Of a stretch of DNA of 18,225 nt, positions 1 to 6,283 are shown piece after piece. Below the pieces are notes generated by a model. The model was not told the DNA's origin, did not search any database, and saw only the letters and a program-made list of their open reading frames with translations. The stretch is from CAZSPT01 sp964608895. GTDB taxonomy: Bacteria; Patescibacteriota; Patescibacteriia; 2-01-FULL-39-33. The stretch is from assembly GCA_964608895.1 (NCBI GenBank), contig CAZSPT010000012.1, positions 1 to 18,225 of the forward strand, read 5' to 3'. The position numbers and the translations under genes were made by a program. Positions within the stretch are counted from its first letter, which is position 1. Each line of letters begins with the position of its first letter.

Positions 1-828
1 ACCGCGATTATTGGAGCAGTCGCCGGCGGAACAATCACCCAGGCTTCCGAAGTTTGGAATTTTCCCTCATACCACGCTATTTCCGGAGCCGAGCTTGGTC
101 AAAAAATGGCTGCTCAAGTTGAAAAACTCGGTTTGAAGATAAATCAGCGGGAAGTTGTCAGTCTAAAAAAGAGCGGTTCGGGATTTAAAATTAAAACCGC
201 CCGAAATGAATATTTTGGGAAGAAATTGTTGCTGGCGACCGGCCAAAAACCGAGAAAATTAGGAGTTCCCGGTGAAGAGCGGCTGGTCGGCCGGGGGATT
301 AGCTATTGCGCCACTTGCGACGCCGCTTTTTTTAAGAATAAAACGGTAGTGGTCGTTGGCGGCGGAAATTCCGCTTTAACTGCCGCCCTTTTGCTGGCTG
401 AAATAGCTGAAAAAGTATATCTCAGCTACCGTCGGAAAAAGCTTTTTCGGGCCGATCCGGCCTGGATTGAAGCGGTTAAGAAAAATCAGAAGATTGAATT
501 GGTTTATTCTTCAACAATTGTTGAAATTCACGGACGAGAAAAAGTTGAATCCGTCAGTTTTTCTTCCGGAAATAAGCTGACGGTTGACGGCGTTTTTATT
601 GAAATCGGTTCAATTCCGGATACTAAGCTGATAAAGTCTCTTGGATTAAAATTCACTGACCGAGGAGCGGTTATTGTTAATCGGCTTCAAGAAACTTCGT
701 TGCCCGGAGTTTTAGCGGCCGGAGATTTGACTGATAATCCTCTTCGTCAGGCGGTTACCGCCGCCGCCCAGGGAGCAACCGCCGCTTTTAGCGCCTACAA
801 CCAGCTCAAGGAAGAGAAAAAAAACTGA
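1..828 (+). CDS. trxB: Thioredoxin reductase, 5' end missing
   Basis: The reading frame is open from base 1, so the gene begins upstream of the window; the first ATG inside (106) is internal. It encodes an FAD/NADPH thioredoxin-disulfide reductase, which passes electrons from NADPH to thioredoxin in the cytoplasm. The visible part starts at a GGTITQASEVWNFP segment typical of the FAD domain. It contains the redox pair Cys-Ala-Thr-Cys (codons at 307-318), the NADPH-binding GGGNSA motif near 358-375, and the C-terminal FAD-contacting AAGDLTD motif near 715-735. Both redox cysteines are intact. The next gene follows after 35 nt on the same strand, which suggests an operon with the dehydrogenase. 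A ferredoxin/flavodoxin-type TrxR-like reductase cannot be fully excluded, but the CATC motif makes ordinary TrxB the best call. Confidence 0.93.
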   Translation, partial: TAIIGAVAGGTITQASEVWNFPSYHAISGAELGQKMAAQVEKLGLKINQREVVSLKKSGSGFKIKTARNEYFGKKLLLATGQKPRKLGVPGEERLVGRGISYCATCDAAFFKNKTVVVVGGGNSALTAALLLAEIAEKVYLSYRRKKLFRADPAWIEAVKKNQKIELVYSSTIVEIHGREKVESVSFSSGNKLTVDGVFIEIGSIPDTKLIKSLGLKFTDRGAVIVNRLQETSLPGVLAAGDLTDNPLRQAVTAAAQGATAAFSAYNQLKEEKKN

Positions 829-863
829 ATATTTAAAACGGAAAATAACGGGAAAACAAAAAA

Positions 864-2087
864 ATGACTGTTTTTGACAGTTTGAAAAATAATTTTACCA
901 AGGCCGCCGAAAGCCTTGGCTTAACTGCTCAAGAAAAAGAATATTTTCTAAAATACCAGGCGATTCATCAGGCCGAATTAAAGACTTCAACCGGCAATTA
1001 TCAGGCCTGGCGGATTGTTCATAACAAAGCTCTCGGACCGGGCAAAGGAGGAATTCGCTTTCATCCCTTGGTTTCTTTAGAGCAGTTGAAATGCCTTTCA
1101 TTTTGGATGAGCTTAAAGAATTCTTTGGTTGATTTGCCTTTTGGAGGCGCCAAAGGGGGAGTGGCGGTCGCTCCGAGAGAATTAACTTCGGCCGAGCTTC
1201 AGGAAGTAAGCCGTGCCTATATCCAAGCTTTTTGGGAGCAGCTTGGGGAGGACAAGGATATTCCCGCCCCTGATGTTTCCACTAATTCCCAAATAATCGG
1301 CTGGATGCTTGATGAGTTTGAAAAGCTCTCCGGCCGCCATCAACCCGGAATGATTACCGGCAAGCCTTTTGAACTTGGAGGCTGTCAGCTCCGGGAAGAT
1401 GCCACTTCTCAAGGGGGGAAAGCGATTTTGGAGCTAGTTTTGGAAAAATATTCCAAAAATCTCCGGGGAATAAAAGTTGCTGTTCAAGGTTTTGGAAACG
1501 CCGGCCAAAATATCGCCAAAATTATCGCTGAAGCCGGCGGTTTAGTGATTGGAGTGAGCGACAGCCGGGGAGCGATTTTTAATCCTCAAGGATTGGATAT
1601 TCCGGCCGTTTCCGCCGCCAAGAAAAAGACCGGCTCAGTGGCCGGTTATTCTGAAGCCGAAAAAATTACTTTGACTGAACTGTTTGGCTTAGAAGCCGAA
1701 GTGCTGGTTTTGGCCGCTCTTGAAGGAGCGGTGTCCGCTGCCGCCGCCGATTCTTTGAAGGCGAAATTTATTCTTGAATTGGCTAATGGACCGGTTGACG
1801 CTGAAGCTGATGAAATCTTAAACCGCCGGGAAATTTTGGTTATTCCGGATATTTTGGCCAATTCCGGCGGAGTGATTATGAGCTATTGCGAATGGGCTAG
1901 GAATAAGGCCGGCGGAATATTTTATAAAGATCAGCTGGCTGAAATTTTCAAGGAAAAACTCGCCGGAAGTTTTGAAAAAGTTTTTCAAATTTATCAAAAA
2001 TCAAGCGGCTTAAGTTTTAGGATTGCCGCCTATCAAGCGGCTTTGGAAAGGATTTTATCCGCTGAACGAGCCCGGGGAAACTTATGA
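864..2087 (+). CDS. gdhA: Glu/Leu/Phe/Val dehydrogenase (glutamate dehydrogenase)
   Basis: A 407-aa amino-acid dehydrogenase that would reversibly convert glutamate (or a related amino acid) and NAD(P)+ to the 2-oxoacid and ammonia. The substrate-binding Lys lies in GGAKGGV (residues 94-100, K97). The catalytic Asp lies in PAPDVSTN (D137). The Rossmann dinucleotide loop is GFGNAG (209-214). Length matches the hexameric family (roughly 410-450 aa). Glutamate is the most likely substrate by family frequency, but motifs alone do not separate it from Leu/Val enzymes, so the symbol is provisional. The start has no good Shine-Dalgarno, only an A-rich leader. The stop codon overlaps the next ATG (ATGA at 2084-2087), so translational coupling with the DUF3048 gene is likely. 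Confidence 0.93.
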   Translation: MTVFDSLKNNFTKAAESLGLTAQEKEYFLKYQAIHQAELKTSTGNYQAWRIVHNKALGPGKGGIRFHPLVSLEQLKCLSFWMSLKNSLVDLPFGGAKGGVAVAPRELTSAELQEVSRAYIQAFWEQLGEDKDIPAPDVSTNSQIIGWMLDEFEKLSGRHQPGMITGKPFELGGCQLREDATSQGGKAILELVLEKYSKNLRGIKVAVQGFGNAGQNIAKIIAEAGGLVIGVSDSRGAIFNPQGLDIPAVSAAKKKTGSVAGYSEAEKITLTELFGLEAEVLVLAALEGAVSAAAADSLKAKFILELANGPVDAEADEILNRREILVIPDILANSGGVIMSYCEWARNKAGGIFYKDQLAEIFKEKLAGSFEKVFQIYQKSSGLSFRIAAYQAALERILSAERARGNL

Positions 2088-3148
2088 ATCTTAAAAAAAT
2101 AAGGGAAATTCAATTAAACTACTCCTTAATTTGGTTGATAGTGCTCGGCTTGGTGGCCGGTTTTTTAATTTTTGGACTTTTTTTTCGGGCGGCTGAAGAA
2201 TTTTCTCAATCAACTAAACCGGTTAAATTGCCGGTCAAAGCATCCCGTTGGCTTGATGGTCGGCCGGTGGCCGGGGAAGCGGCTAATCTTATACCGGCGG
2301 TAGTGGTGATAGAGAACCATCTTGACGCCCGTCCGCCGGCCGGCCTGGCTGAAGCAAAAGTTGTTTATGAGGTTTTGGTTGAAGGCTGGATTACCCGATT
2401 TTTGGCGATTTATGATTTAAGCGAACCGCTTGAAGTCCTCGGACCGATTCGTTCGGCCCGGCCGTACTTGATTGAATTAGCCGCTGAATATCGGGGATTA
2501 TTCGTTCATTCCGGCGGCAGTCCGGCCGCTCTAAAGCAGTTGAAAAGCGAGACCCGAATTTTTGACTTAAACGAGTTTTTCGGCTTTAACACCGGTTATT
2601 TTTACCGGCGGAACGACCGTCGATCCCCTCATAATCTCTATACCAGCGGTAAATTGTTAAAACTAGCCAAGCAAGATTATCAACTTCCCCAAGAAGGAGA
2701 TTTTTCGGCTTGGACTTTTAAAACAGCCCGTTCTTGGGAAGTTTTAAAGTCTTTTCCTGAAGCTTTGGAAATTTCCCTTGACTATTCTCCCGGACCTGAT
2801 TATCAGATTGTCTGGGAATATCAGCCGGAAATTGATTGCTATTTTAGAAATCAGAATCAAGCGCCCCATCTTGAAGACTCCGGCCGGAGAATTAAGGCAA
2901 AAAACATTATTATTCAGTTTGTTTCCACCAAGGTTTTGGATGAGCTTGGCCGGCGGGAGATTAACCTTGAAGGAGAAGGCCGGACGATTGTTTTTCGAAA
3001 TGGCCGAGTGATTGAAGGGGTTTGGAAGAAGGACAATACCTTGAACCGAACTTTTTTTCTAACCGGAAATCAGGAGAAAATTCCCTTTGAGCCGGGAACG
3101 GTTTGGCTGGAAATAGTTCCCGACTATTTAAAGGTTTTTTATTTTTAA
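2084..3148 (+). CDS. DUF3048 family membrane-anchored protein (YerB-like)
   Basis: A 354-aa protein with a short basic N-terminus and one hydrophobic segment (about residues 13-34). The rest is polar and probably extracytoplasmic. The DUF3048 N-terminal signature is clear: IENHLDARP (76-84) followed by KVVYEVLVEGWITRF and GPIRSARPY. The C-terminal third fits the DUF3048_C region. The best-known member is Bacillus YerB, a lipoprotein of unknown biochemical function. Here there is no lipobox Cys, so anchoring appears to be by the uncleaved N-terminal helix. It starts inside the stop codon of the dehydrogenase (ATGA), which places it in that operon, although no functional link to redox or amino-acid metabolism is evident. 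No intrinsic terminator follows. Confidence 0.88.
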   Translation: MNLKKIREIQLNYSLIWLIVLGLVAGFLIFGLFFRAAEEFSQSTKPVKLPVKASRWLDGRPVAGEAANLIPAVVVIENHLDARPPAGLAEAKVVYEVLVEGWITRFLAIYDLSEPLEVLGPIRSARPYLIELAAEYRGLFVHSGGSPAALKQLKSETRIFDLNEFFGFNTGYFYRRNDRRSPHNLYTSGKLLKLAKQDYQLPQEGDFSAWTFKTARSWEVLKSFPEALEISLDYSPGPDYQIVWEYQPEIDCYFRNQNQAPHLEDSGRRIKAKNIIIQFVSTKVLDELGRREINLEGEGRTIVFRNGRVIEGVWKKDNTLNRTFFLTGNQEKIPFEPGTVWLEIVPDYLKVFYF

Positions 3149-3164
3149 AATTGTGGATATCTTT

Positions 3165-3193
3165 TTGATTTTTTTCTAATTAAAGGCTATAAT
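3165..3193 (+). promoter_or_regulatory. Sigma70-type promoter for the structured intergenic region
   Basis: TTGATT (3165-3170), a 17-nt spacer, then a consensus TATAAT (3188-3193). Transcription would start near 3200. The same TTGATT-17-TATAAT arrangement occurs in front of dnaX in this window. The next intrinsic terminator downstream is at 3735-3761, which defines a transcript of about 560 nt. Confidence 0.7.
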
Positions 3194-3228
3194 ATAACCA
3201 CTTTCTCCAGTGCGACTAGGTGAAAAGC

Positions 3229-3330
3229 ATGGATAAGAAAAGGATTGCTTTAAGAAGCATCCAGTTCAAGTCCAAGGAAGGAGGGCCGAGTTTTGATCTG
3301 AGGCGAATGTTGGTTGAATTTCCGAGTTAA
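3229..3330 (+). CDS. Possible small ORF, 33 aa, basic
   Basis: ATG at 3229, TAA at 3328-3330. It would encode a basic peptide beginning MDKKRIALRS and ending MLVEFPS. An AGGTG tract sits six bases upstream of the ATG, and the predicted transcription start is about 30 nt upstream, so it would be the first ORF of the transcript. No hydrophobic segment, cysteine pair or family signature is seen. An ORF this short can arise by chance, and it ends just before the long stem-loop at 3334, so it may instead be a leader peptide or part of a structured RNA. Function unknown. Confidence 0.35.
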   Translation: MDKKRIALRSIQFKSKEGGPSFDLRRMLVEFPS

Positions 3331-3333
3331 TCG

Positions 3334-3465
3334 TTAGAGCCCTGATTTACTGCTGTTACTTTTATCCTCATCTTTTTTTTGTTTCATTCAACAAAAAAAG
3401 GAATTGCCTATCGAGCGGGTGTTAAAGAGGATTTATGAGTAATTTTTAGTGAGTTGGGGCTCTAA
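3334..3465 (+). other. Long rod-like stem-loop (132 nt)
   Basis: Bases 3334-3352 pair with 3447-3465 as 19 continuous pairs including G-U wobbles; the outer nine (TTAGAGCCC with GGGCTCTAA) are perfect. Further in, 3356-3361 can pair with 3437-3442, and 3364-3369 (ATCCTC) with 3427-3432 (GAGGAT). A 12-bp apical hairpin is formed by 3372-3383 with 3390-3401 (loop TCATTC), leaving about 25 nt unpaired at 3402-3426. Seven bases after the stem comes a T8 run (3473-3480). The shape, a long interrupted rod with internal loops, recalls 6S RNA in outline only; no sequence homology is claimed. Confidence 0.6.
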
Positions 3466-3552
3466 AGTATCGTTTTTTTTCAATAGTTAAAGGAGGGCAC
3501 AGCAGAAGAGTTAATTTCCAATAATTTGTATTCTCGGAGTATAGTTTAGAAC

Positions 3553-3649
3553 TTCAAGTCGGGACGGGATTTAGTCAAAAGCCCGAAAAATTAAATTTCT
3601 TGGCGGGACATTTTGACTTCCTTCATTTCTTTATCCATCCCGACTTGAA
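3553..3649 (+). other. Second long stem-loop (97 nt)
   Basis: A perfect 12-bp outer stem (TTCAAGTCGGGA 3553-3564 with TCCCGACTTGAA 3638-3649) encloses a perfect 8-bp stem (AGTCAAAA 3573-3580 with TTTTGACT 3611-3618) and a 4-bp extension (CCCG 3582-3585 with CGGG 3604-3607). No T-run follows the outer stem directly, so this is not a simple terminator. Confidence 0.6.
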
Positions 3650-3734
3650 TCAACTTAGCTTTTGGCGCTTTTTCTGTTTTTCGTTATTTTCGTACTTTTT
3701 ATCTTTTTAGGAGAGGTTTCTCCTGATATTTATT

Positions 3735-3761
3735 CCGACAAATAAAATTTGTCGGTTTTTT
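3735..3761 (+). terminator. Intrinsic terminator closing the 3165-3761 unit
   Basis: CCGACAAA (3735-3742), loop TAAAA, TTTGTCGG (3748-3755), then T6 (3756-3761). It ends the candidate structured transcript and lies 69 nt before the next start codon. Confidence 0.85.
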
Positions 3762-3830
3762 ATTTCAAAAATTGGCTAATTTTACAAATTTATTTTAATC
3801 TTGACAAAAATAAAATAAGGAGAGATTGGT

Positions 3831-4289
3831 ATGGATGAAATAGAACGGCAGATGAAGACCTTACGGGCACGCCAGTGCCCGGAGGTGATTTGCGAAATTT
3901 TGGAACGCCAACGCAACACCGTGTTGGCGAAAGCGGCGGCGGAGATCCCCGAAGAGCACATCCCTTTCGTGCCGGTGATTCCCCGGAGCTATCTGGGCAT
4001 CTACGGACTCATGCCTATGGTCATGAGCGGTGACAAAGTAGGATACACCTACTTAAATCCGAATGAATTCGTAGAGAGACGAGTGTGTCTTACGGTGGAT
4101 GAAAGTATCGCGGTTTGCATCCACTCTTCGGTTCTTTCCCGTCACCATTTATGGTGTGCAGGATCTCGCTGTCTGTACGCCAGCAACGGGATACCGGCTG
4201 TTTACCTTTGCGACGGCCGGCCAAGACTTGACTGGCGGTACGCTGATTTTGAAAGCCCTAAATGGGGCACCGCCAGTCGGGCTCGTTAA
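3831..4289 (+). CDS. DUF5701-like protein of unknown function
   Basis: A 152-aa, probably soluble protein with a good Shine-Dalgarno (AAGGAGAGA, 3818-3826) before the ATG. From memory of the DUF5701 family, the diagnostic pattern is an LT-x-DE-x-IA segment, then H and AGSR, then P-A and P-x-L-x-W, ending near G-x-AS. All of these occur in order here: LTVDESIAV, HLWCAGSR, GIPAVYL, RPRLDW, WGTASRAR. The middle contains PRSYLGIYGLMPMV and GDKVGYTYLNPNEF. No biochemical function is known to me. Base composition is unusual: 3901-3960 is 38/60 G+C, while a sample of the dehydrogenase gene (1441-1500) is 22/60, so codon use differs from the neighbours and recent acquisition is possible. A terminator follows 13 nt after the stop. 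Confidence 0.75.
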   Translation: MDEIERQMKTLRARQCPEVICEILERQRNTVLAKAAAEIPEEHIPFVPVIPRSYLGIYGLMPMVMSGDKVGYTYLNPNEFVERRVCLTVDESIAVCIHSSVLSRHHLWCAGSRCLYASNGIPAVYLCDGRPRLDWRYADFESPKWGTASRAR

Positions 4290-4302
4290 AAAGTCGCGCC
4301 CT

Positions 4303-4334
4303 AAAAGGCAGTTCAGAAATGATCTGCCTTTTTT
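4303..4334 (+). terminator. Intrinsic terminator after the DUF5701-like gene
   Basis: AAAAGGCAG (4303-4311), a 12-nt loop, then CTGCCTTTT (4324-4332) running into the T-tract that ends at 4334. The T-tract runs almost directly into the TTGACA box of the next promoter (4337-4342). Confidence 0.8.
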
Positions 4335-4336
4335 AT

Positions 4337-4363
4337 TTGACAAAATGGTGATTTTTTGATAAT
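4337..4363 (+). promoter_or_regulatory. Promoter for the two-TM protein gene
   Basis: Consensus TTGACA (4337-4342) and GATAAT (4358-4363). The 15-nt spacer is shorter than the ideal 17. The predicted start near 4370 would put the hairpin at 4374-4396 at the extreme 5' end of the mRNA. Confidence 0.5.
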
Positions 4364-4373
4364 TTTTCAGCAG

Positions 4374-4396
4374 AATCAGTCTATAGGAGACTGATT
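4374..4396 (+). promoter_or_regulatory. 5'-leader hairpin or operator-like palindrome
   Basis: AATCAGTCT (4374-4382), loop ATAGG, AGACTGATT (4388-4396): nine perfect pairs, 25 nt before the ATG at 4422. An A-rich run follows rather than T, so it is not a plus-strand terminator. It could be an mRNA-stabilising 5' hairpin or a dyad operator. Confidence 0.55.
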
Positions 4397-4421
4397 AAAA
4401 AAACAAAAAGGAAAGGTTGAA

Positions 4422-5189
4422 ATGGAGAAGAAGCGATTAAATAATCGGTTGTTGGGAGTTTTTTTTATTTTTTTGCTTTTAATTTGCTGGATCGGTTCAA
4501 TGTGGTATAACTATTATCTTAATCAGTGGCCGGCGGCAGATTCGGAAAAGCAAAAAATTGACTCAATTTTCACTGTTTTGGAAATTAACGAGTCAAATCG
4601 TTCTTTTTACGAAGTTTTTTCTTTTGTTTTTGGACTGGCGGTAATTGGTCTTGGCGGCTATCTCTGCTATCAACGGTTTGATTTCCGAGCCCGGCAGAAC
4701 AGGATTAACGAGGCCTTGACAAATATTCCCCGATGTCCGGACGAGCGGCTTTGGGAATATGCCCGTCAGCTCGGAATAGAGATAGATAGCCGAAAAATTG
4801 AGATTCCCGGCTGGCTAATGGAGCAGGCGGCTCCTCAAGCTCTGGCTCGACTGGTTATCGCTTTGATTTATTCCCGCTATGATCGGTTTAGTCGGGAAAT
4901 GTCTTTTGACTATAATGTTTTCCATAGTCTGGCCGATTGCCTGTTGGATTATTGGGCTTATGACGAAATCAATGATTTCGTCGGAGTGATTTTAGCCGGA
5001 AAAGAATATCTTGGCCGGCGGCTTCAGCAAGCGATTTTTCGCCGCCAGCTTGAGCGAAAAATCGGGATGATCCAAGATGATTTGGCTGAAATTAAAGAGC
5101 GAGAAGTAGCCGAGAACGCTGAAAATCTTTCCGCTGTCACCGTGGTTGAAAATCAACTGGCCTTATTGACTTCCGGAGGAGAAGTTTAA
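4422..5189 (+). CDS. Hypothetical membrane protein, two TM segments and C-terminal coiled coil
   Basis: A 255-aa protein that I do not recognise. Hydrophobic segments lie at about residues 9-28 and 65-82, separated by a short polar loop. A large charged domain of about 170 residues follows and is probably cytoplasmic. Residues about 195-245 (RRQLERKIGM, DDLAEIKEREVAEN) are heptad-like and likely a coiled coil, suggesting oligomerisation or scaffolding. The start is supported by AAGGAAAGG seven bases or so upstream. It has its own promoter (4337-4363), a 5' hairpin (4374-4396) and a terminator 19 nt past the stop, so it appears to be monocistronic. Composition is close to the core genes, unlike the preceding gene. 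Confidence 0.8.
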   Translation: MEKKRLNNRLLGVFFIFLLLICWIGSMWYNYYLNQWPAADSEKQKIDSIFTVLEINESNRSFYEVFSFVFGLAVIGLGGYLCYQRFDFRARQNRINEALTNIPRCPDERLWEYARQLGIEIDSRKIEIPGWLMEQAAPQALARLVIALIYSRYDRFSREMSFDYNVFHSLADCLLDYWAYDEINDFVGVILAGKEYLGRRLQQAIFRRQLERKIGMIQDDLAEIKEREVAENAENLSAVTVVENQLALLTSGGEV

Positions 5190-5208
5190 CGGTCGGAACA
5201 AAAAAAAT

Positions 5209-5237
5209 AATCCCGTTTTTTCAAAGAAAACGGGATT
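5209..5237. terminator. Bidirectional intrinsic terminator between convergent genes
   Basis: AATCCCGTTTT (5209-5219), loop of seven, AAAACGGGATT (5227-5237). T-rich sequence follows on the plus strand. The A-run before it (5200-5206) gives a T-run on the minus strand. It can therefore end both the plus-strand gene (stop 5189) and corA on the minus strand (stop 5259). The stem core AATCCCG/CGGGATT is the same as in the terminator at 14858-14901. Confidence 0.85.
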
Positions 5238-5258
5238 TTAAATTTCCTTTTTTTGTTT

Positions 5259-6200
5259 TTAAATCCAGTTTTTTCGCCTAAAGAATAAAAACATCGTCAA
5301 AGTGGCGATAAGCATAATAGTGATAATAATCCAAAAGCCGTAGGGATTGTCCATAAAAGGCATTCCGTTTATAGTGTTCATTCCAAAAATCGCCGCCAGT
5401 AAAGTAAGCGGAAAAACAATGACCGAAAAAATTGTCAGCACTCTCATAATATTGTTTAATTTGAAAGAAACCATGGTGGTGTTAGTGTTTTCAAGAGCTT
5501 CAATTGTTTCCTTGTGGTTTTCCAATATTTCCCAGATATTTTTGGAATGTTCAATCAAGTCTTGGTAATAGATTTTCAGCTTGCCGGCCGGAAAAAATTT
5601 TATTTTCTCTTGGGAAAGTTTTTTAATTACATTTTTGTGGGCTTTCATTATCTTCCGAAATTCTAGAATATTCCTTTTAACCGATAGGATTTCATTAACC
5701 ATTTTTCTTTCATGGCCGGCGAAAATATTCTGCTCAATATTAAGAATATCCAGGCTTAGTCGGTCAAGCAGGGGATAGCTGTACTCTTGAAGCCGGATAA
5801 TAATTTCATAAATTAGAGAAGCGTTAGTTTCGCTGAGGTATTGTTGGCGGTAGAAGGAATCGCTGTTGCAAAAGTTAAAGAACTCCACCAGCGGCGGGAG
5901 ATTGTTTCTATGGATGGTAATGACATTTTCTTTACTAATGAAAAAATTAATTTCTTCAGCTTTGATGGCCCGATTTTTTTTTCGGTAAACCGGAAATTGG
6001 ATGATTAAAAAGCAGTAGTCGTTTCTAATATTCAGTTTCGGCCGTTGAGAATATTTTTTGGCGTAAGAATCGTTCAAATCAAGCTCGTTAAACTTGAATT
6101 TACGTTTCAAATAGTTGATTTCTTTCTGCTGGGCGTTAGTGATGTTTGTCCAGCTTAAATCGCTTTTCGGCGATTTAATTGTAGTAATGTTTTTCGCCAT
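5259..6200 (-). CDS. corA: CorA-type Mg2+/Co2+ transporter
   Basis: A 313-aa protein of the CorA metal-ion transporter family (2-TM-GxN). Most of the chain is the cytoplasmic, helix-rich N-terminal domain. Two hydrophobic helices lie at the C-terminus (about 250-271 and 287-307). The signature Gly-Met-Asn (273-275) ends the first of them and is followed by a short periplasmic-type loop (TINGMPFMDNPYG); the chain ends with a basic tail (RRKNW). The usual product is a homopentameric channel for Mg2+, Co2+ or Ni2+; selectivity cannot be read here. The start at 6200 lacks a Shine-Dalgarno. A TATAAT on the minus strand (6230-6235) lies about 30 nt upstream. The gene is divergent from the 6284 operon and convergent with the 4422 gene. 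Confidence 0.93.
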   Translation of the reverse strand: MAKNITTIKSPKSDLSWTNITNAQQKEINYLKRKFKFNELDLNDSYAKKYSQRPKLNIRNDYCFLIIQFPVYRKKNRAIKAEEINFFISKENVITIHRNNLPPLVEFFNFCNSDSFYRQQYLSETNASLIYEIIIRLQEYSYPLLDRLSLDILNIEQNIFAGHERKMVNEILSVKRNILEFRKIMKAHKNVIKKLSQEKIKFFPAGKLKIYYQDLIEHSKNIWEILENHKETIEALENTNTTMVSFKLNNIMRVLTIFSVIVFPLTLLAAIFGMNTINGMPFMDNPYGFWIIITIMLIATLTMFLFFRRKNWI

Positions 6201-6229
6201 GGCCGGAAAGGTTATGAAAACTTGTTGTT

Positions 6230-6235
6230 ATTATA
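6230..6235 (-). promoter_or_regulatory. -10 box for corA
   Basis: Consensus TATAAT on the minus strand (plus-strand ATTATA at 6230-6235). Predicted start near 6223, a leader of about 22 nt. No convincing -35 box was found. Confidence 0.4.
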
Positions 6236-6253
6236 TCATAGAAATAAATTTTA

Positions 6254-6262
6254 TGGTATAAT
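6254..6262 (+). promoter_or_regulatory. Extended -10 promoter for the 6284 operon
   Basis: TGGTATAAT (6254-6262), a full extended -10 element. Transcription would start near 6269, leaving about 15 nt before the ATG at 6284 with no Shine-Dalgarno. The corA -10 box lies back-to-back about 20 nt away. Confidence 0.55.
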
Positions 6263-6283
6263 TAAAAAAAACTAATCAACTAT

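Larger units (their letters stand above)
3200..3761 (+). ncRNA. Candidate structured RNA transcript, about 560 nt
   Basis: The stretch from 3149 to 3830 has no ORF above 60 aa. It is bounded by a good promoter (3165-3193) and an intrinsic terminator (3735-3761). Inside are two long, complex stem-loops (3334-3465 and 3553-3649), a small hairpin (about 3709-3724: AGGAGA, loop, TCTCCT), and a possible 33-codon ORF at 3229-3330. I looked by eye for RNase P (GAAAGUCC), tmRNA (Ala-tRNA-like ends, tag ORF) and SRP RNA (GGAAGCAGC-type) hallmarks and found none. The boundaries are inferred from promoter and terminator positions only. It could be one RNA or two (a T8 run at 3473-3480 might end the first). 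Confidence 0.45.

Noticed and set aside
3200..3761. Identification of the gene-poor region as RNase P RNA, tmRNA or SRP RNA
   Set aside because: None of their conserved motifs was found by eye (GAAAGUCC core, tRNA-like ends with tag ORF, or GGAAGCAGC-type apical loop).
3801..3806. Consensus TTGACA just before the DUF5701-like gene
   Set aside because: No acceptable -10 box lies 15-19 nt downstream; that position is occupied by the Shine-Dalgarno and start region. Not listed as a promoter.
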